Part shown: piece after piece, positions 7,851 to 9,910 of the stretch
How the letters are laid out: each line of letters opens with the position of its first letter
How positions within the stretch are numbered: position 1 is the stretch's first letter
Assembly (NCBI GenBank): GCA_012521935.1
Contig: JAAYLJ010000153.1
Span: forward strand, 1-9,910
Length of the DNA: 9,910 nucleotides
Direction: 5' to 3'
DNA from: Campylobacteraceae bacterium
Lineage (GTDB): Bacteria > Campylobacterota > Campylobacteria > Campylobacterales > Campylobacteraceae
The notes under the pieces: model-generated
Database searches by the model: none
What the model was told of the DNA's origin: nothing
The model's input: the letters and a program-made list of their open reading frames with translations, nothing else
Position numbers and translations under genes: made by a program

Positions 7851-8481
7851 ATCTAGTGATAACTAGCTCATCCCAAGGGCGGGATTGCTTTGTTGAAGCC
7901 GGGATTAACTTTCCTATTCTTGATTGTTTTGCATTAAAGAGCTCTTTACCATCAAAGCTATAAATTGGTGTTAAATCCCCCCTTTGAGTTGCTGGCAAAA
8001 CTTTATAATTATAATTATCTAATACTAAAGGGATAGATTTTGGGGTTTCATAATAGGTTAAAACCATATGAGCAGCGTCAAACTTAGAAGATCTTACATA
8101 TGACATAAAAAGTTTTGAACTATCTACTCCAAGCTCTAAGAGAGTGAAATATTTAGCGATTACATAATCCTCACAATCACCCTTGTCTTTACCTATAAAT
8201 TCATACCTAGTTGCCCAGTAATCACTAATCCCCCAAATATCCACATCTTTACCATATGGAACTTTATTAAAAAAATCATTCACTTTCTCAAGTTTTTCTA
8301 AATCACTCCCATCTCTTACTTCATTCATATTTTTTACTAAAGCTAAAACTCTTTTTTTAGCAAAAAGATTAAACTCTTTTTCAATCTTTTTTAAAATCTC
8401 TTCTTTCACTTTAAACTCACTAGAGGTTGCAAGAAGAGTTGAAAATAGCAAAAATATGAAAAAGAGTATTTTTTGTTTCAT
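7849..8481 (-). CDS. lapG: LapG-like periplasmic cysteine protease (transglutaminase-like, BTLCP family)
   Basis: This 210-residue protein has an N-terminal signal peptide (hydrophobic residues 5-18, cleavage near ATSS at 18-21). The catalytic triad of the family is visible: Cys103 in KGDCEDYVIAKY, His138 in DAAHMVLTYY and Asp155 in PLVLDNYN. Asp102 and Glu104 flank the Cys, where the known calcium site of LapG lies. The DYWATR segment just before and the basic C-terminus are also family features. By analogy with Pseudomonas, it cuts the N-terminal retention module of the adhesin, at a di-alanine site, when LapD does not hold it. It is the first gene of the lapG-lapD pair, with 10 nt between the two. 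The ATG at 8481 is needed for the signal peptide and has no Shine-Dalgarno sequence; an extended -10 sits 7 nt upstream, suggesting a leaderless transcript. The protease call is strong; the substrate is inferred. Confidence 0.93.
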   Translation of the reverse strand: MKQKILFFIFLLFSTLLATSSEFKVKEEILKKIEKEFNLFAKKRVLALVKNMNEVRDGSDLEKLEKVNDFFNKVPYGKDVDIWGISDYWATRYEFIGKDKGDCEDYVIAKYFTLLELGVDSSKLFMSYVRSSKFDAAHMVLTYYETPKSIPLVLDNYNYKVLPATQRGDLTPIYSFDGKELFNAKQSRIGKLIPASTKQSRPWDELVITR

Positions 8482-8488
8482 AGTAATG

Positions 8489-8497
8489 ATTATAACA
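8489..8497 (-). promoter_or_regulatory. extended -10 promoter of lapG-lapD
   Basis: On the - strand, TGT followed by a perfect TATAAT reads from 8497 down to 8489. Only 7 nt separate it from the lapG ATG, so transcription would start at or next to the ATG. There is no convincing -35, as is common in Campylobacterota. Confidence 0.55.
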
Positions 8498-8524
8498 TCT
8501 AACTATATGTTTTTAATAAAATTA

Positions 8525-8542
8525 GATAAAACTTAATTTATC
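8525..8542. repeat. short inverted repeat in the lapG/hemerythrin intergenic region
   Basis: GATAAA (8525-8530) and TTTATC (8537-8542) are perfect six-base inverted arms around six bases. The repeat lies upstream of both divergent promoters, where an activator or repressor could act. In DNA this AT-rich it may be chance. Confidence 0.2.
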
Positions 8543-8603
8543 ATCAATATGAAATGAAGACTATATAATCGCTAAAGATTTTATCTCTTAATACTATAAA
8601 TAC

Positions 8604-8631
8604 TTGAAATTATTTTATTAAATGATATACT
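8604..8631 (+). promoter_or_regulatory. sigma-70 promoter of the bacteriohemerythrin gene
   Basis: A TTGAAA -35 (8604-8609) is separated by 16 nt from a TATACT -10 (8626-8631), which is preceded by TGA (8623-8625) and so is also an extended -10. Transcription should start near 8638, giving a leader of about 40 nt. A second TATAAT at 8564-8569 has no good -35 or TG and would give a leader of about 100 nt; it may be an alternative start. Confidence 0.6.
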
Positions 8632-8636
8632 TTTTT

Positions 8637-8663
8637 GTTAAACCAAGGATAATGGTACTTAAC
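8637..8663 (+). promoter_or_regulatory. hairpin in the leader of the bacteriohemerythrin mRNA
   Basis: GTTAA plus ACCA (8637-8645) can pair with TGGT (8653-8656) and TTAAC (8659-8663), giving nine base pairs with a two-base bulge (8657-8658) and a seven-base loop. The hairpin starts at about the predicted transcription start and ends 4-5 nt before the ribosome site. It could stabilise the mRNA 5' end or regulate translation; function is not shown. Confidence 0.35.
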
Positions 8664-8678
8664 AAATAAGGGAAAAAG

Positions 8679-9122
8679 ATGTTGCCACAGTGGAACTCTA
8701 ATTTTAGTGTGAATCACTCAATTATTGATGAACAGCATAAAAGACTATTTAAGTTAGCTTCACAAGTTTATACTCTTGATGCAAACGCAGCTACAAAACA
8801 TCGCATAAGTTTGCTAATGAGAGAGTTTTATGACTACATGAAAAGTCATTTTAAAGATGAAGAAGAGTATATGAAAACCATTGGGTATCCTAAATTAGAT
8901 GAGCATAAAAGACAGCATGAGGAGATTGTAGAGTCTTTAAATAAAACTATAAAAGAGGCTAGTAGTTTTAAACAGATACGAATTTCTTTAAAAGAGATTG
9001 TTAAAAAATGGCTAGTTGAGCATATATTAAAACATGATTTAGAGTATGAAAGATGGCGAAAAAAAGAGAGAAAAAGTAGAGCCAATCTTCAAAAAAATAC
9101 AGAATTTAAGAGTTTAAGCTAA
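8679..9122 (+). CDS. single-domain bacteriohemerythrin
   Basis: This is a 147-residue cytoplasmic protein with a complete set of di-iron ligands for the hemerythrin fold: His20 (DEQHKRLF), His57 and Glu61 (HFKDE), His76 and His80 (HKRQH), His115 and Asp120 (HILKHD). The four-helix core ends near residue 125. A basic, polar tail of about 20 residues (KKERKSRANL and onward) follows and has no known role. It should bind O2 reversibly, for storage, delivery or sensing. Such proteins are common and often multicopy in microaerophilic Campylobacterota. The start has a good AAGGGA ribosome site at 8668-8673. It is expressed from its own promoter, divergent from lapG, and its stop codon interlocks with that of msrA. 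No sensor or output domain is attached, so a signalling role cannot be read from the protein alone. Confidence 0.93.
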   Translation: MLPQWNSNFSVNHSIIDEQHKRLFKLASQVYTLDANAATKHRISLLMREFYDYMKSHFKDEEEYMKTIGYPKLDEHKRQHEEIVESLNKTIKEASSFKQIRISLKEIVKKWLVEHILKHDLEYERWRKKERKSRANLQKNTEFKSLS

Positions 9123-9140
9123 AGCTCTTTAAACTTTTTT
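9111..9140 (+). terminator. weak rho-independent terminator at the hemerythrin/msrA junction
   Basis: AGTTTAA (9111-9117) pairs with TTAAACT (9129-9135), and six T residues cover 9135-9140. An inner GC pair on each side can extend the stem past a three-base bulge. The AT-rich stem makes it weak. It lies across both stop codons; on the - strand the run of T is not directly adjacent, so it mainly suits the hemerythrin transcript. Confidence 0.4.
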
Positions 9141-9685
9141 ACTTTAGGGGCAATAACTGCTTGACAGTAAGCATTGTTTGGATTATTTTTAAAATAGTTT
9201 TGATGATACTCCTCAGCCTCAAAAAATTCCATCTGCGGAACTACTTGAGTAACAATTGGTAAGCTAAATCTATCTTGAGCTTCAAGCAAAGATTCACTAG
9301 CTTTTTGAAGTTGTTCGTTTGTGCTTGTAAATATTATGGATCTATACTGTGGACCTATGTCCGCTCCTTGCCTATCAAGAGTTGTTGGATCATGGATATT
9401 CCAAAATATATTTAAAATCTCTAAAAGATCAATTTTATCTGGATCAAAAATGATTTGCACAACCTCAGCATGTTTTGTTAAACCTGTGCTTACAGCAGGA
9501 TAGTTTGCGCTCTTCTTATCTCCACCCATATATCCGCTAACTACGCTTTTTACGCCCTCTACTTCTTGATAGATCGCTTCAAGACACCAAAAGCATCCGC
9601 CACCTAAAGTGATTTTCTCTTCAACCACTAAGCTCTCCTTAGCAAAAACTACAACAGCAATAATTAAAAATAGAAACTTTTTCAT
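9119..9685 (-). CDS. msrA: peptide-methionine (S)-S-oxide reductase MsrA, exported form
   Basis: This 188-residue protein reduces methionine-S-sulfoxide in oxidised proteins. The active-site motif GGCFWCLEA holds the catalytic Cys31 with a second Cys at 34. Further family blocks are SGYMGG, HAEVVQIIFDPD, FWNIHDPTTLDRQGADIGPQYRS and the C-terminal YCQAVIAPK with the likely resolving Cys174. The first 15 residues (MKKFLFLIIAVVVFA) form a clear signal peptide with cleavage after FA, so the enzyme should act in the periplasm, unlike the cytosolic MsrA of most bacteria. No MsrB domain is fused. It converges on the hemerythrin gene, sharing 4 nt (9119-9122). The start lacks a recognisable Shine-Dalgarno site, and a TATTAT lies only 6 nt upstream, so this mRNA may also be leaderless, though that evidence is weaker than for lapG. 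Confidence 0.95.
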   Translation of the reverse strand: MKKFLFLIIAVVVFAKESLVVEEKITLGGGCFWCLEAIYQEVEGVKSVVSGYMGGDKKSANYPAVSTGLTKHAEVVQIIFDPDKIDLLEILNIFWNIHDPTTLDRQGADIGPQYRSIIFTSTNEQLQKASESLLEAQDRFSLPIVTQVVPQMEFFEAEEYHQNYFKNNPNNAYCQAVIAPKVKKFKEL

Positions 9686-9700
9686 AAAATGATAATATGC

Positions 9701-9720
9701 TCACATATATTAAAATGTGA
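9701..9720. promoter_or_regulatory. palindrome in the msrA divergent intergenic region, possible operator
   Basis: TCACAT (9701-9706) and ATGTGA (9715-9720) are perfect inverted arms separated by 8 nt. The site lies between the divergent msrA and partial gene and touches the extended -10 of the latter, a good position for a repressor. The half-sites are in the opposite order to a CRP site (TGTGA-N6-TCACA). The regulator is unknown. Confidence 0.35.
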
Positions 9721-9726
9721 TAAAAT
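9718..9726 (+). promoter_or_regulatory. extended -10 promoter of the last, partial gene
   Basis: TGA followed by TAAAAT (9721-9726) forms an extended -10, predicting a start near 9733 and a leader of about 23 nt before ATG 9756. The -35 region is poor. The TG part overlaps the right arm of the palindrome at 9701-9720. Confidence 0.5.
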
Positions 9727-9755
9727 AGACTCTTAAGCTACTAAAAAGGGGCTAA

Positions 9756-9910
9756 ATGTCTAAAATTTTTACAACTAAAGAAGAAGATAGCACTTTTTTT
9801 ATAAATTGTATTAATGATTGGCTCTGTCAAACTGTGCATAAAAGCTTGGATATTCAAACTAAATGCACAAGAGTAGTTTTTAATTTGAAAAATATAAAAA
9901 AGATTGATAG
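9756..9910 (+). CDS. unidentified protein, N-terminal 51 codons only (3' partial)
   Basis: An open frame starts at ATG 9756 with a strong ribosome site (AAAAGGGG, 4-5 nt before the ATG) and an extended -10 promoter just upstream, and it stays open to the window end. The visible peptide begins MSKIFTTKEEDSTFF and ends TRVVFNLKNIKKID. It has no signal peptide or membrane segment. The end is reminiscent of the STAS-domain strand in which a hydrophobic run is followed by a conserved Asp (VVFDLxxVxxID). That is a weak resemblance based on about 15 residues, so no function is assigned. The promoter and ribosome site make it very likely a real gene. Confidence 0.75.
   Translation, partial: MSKIFTTKEEDSTFFINCINDWLCQTVHKSLDIQTKCTRVVFNLKNIKKID

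Noticed and set aside
9701..9720. A CRP/FNR binding site
   Set aside because: The half-sites are in the order TCACA...TGTGA with a longer spacer, the reverse of the CRP arrangement, and do not match TTGAT-N4-ATCAA.
1..9910. tRNA/rRNA genes, CRISPR arrays, insertion sequences, attachment sites
   Set aside because: None of the expected sequences, spaced repeats or transposase-like frames was seen, and coding density leaves little room.

Overview
The window is AT-rich, has tightly packed genes and reads like a Campylobacterota (epsilonproteobacterial) chromosome, perhaps a Sulfurimonas- or Arcobacter-like free-living member. This placement rests on codon use, protein style, promoters recognisable mainly by their -10 element, and the gene families present. 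It is an inference from style, not a database match.

Positions 1-5896 (+ strand) hold a type I secretion operon of the Lap (large adhesion protein) class. It encodes a TolC/LapE-like outer-membrane channel that enters the window already in progress, a LapB-type ABC exporter with a degenerate C39-like N-terminal domain, and a LapC/HlyD-type membrane fusion protein. The channel protein is unusual. Its TolC part is followed by calcium-binding thrombospondin type 3 repeats, a degenerate OmpA-like domain, a further type 3 repeat and an intact C-terminal OmpA peptidoglycan-binding domain.

Positions 5898-8481 (- strand) hold lapG-lapD, converging on the secretion operon with one base between the stop codons. 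LapG is a periplasmic calcium-dependent cysteine protease. LapD is an inner-membrane c-di-GMP receptor with degenerate GGDEF and EAL domains. Together the five genes form the known circuit: a giant adhesin is exported by LapB-LapC-LapE and kept at the surface. When c-di-GMP is high, LapD sequesters LapG; when it is low, LapG is freed and cuts the adhesin N-terminus so that it is released. The adhesin itself is not in the window and probably lies upstream of position 1 or elsewhere in the genome.

Positions 8482-9910 are a small-gene region. It contains a single-domain bacteriohemerythrin (+), an msrA with a signal peptide (-) whose stop codon interlocks with that of the hemerythrin gene, and the start of an unidentified + strand gene that runs off the end. 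The two divergent intergenic regions carry readable promoters. One is an extended -10 so close to the lapG ATG that lapG mRNA may be leaderless. A palindrome overlaps the promoter of the last gene. No RNA genes, insertion sequences, CRISPR arrays or long repeats were seen, and no gene-free stretch exceeds 300 bases.
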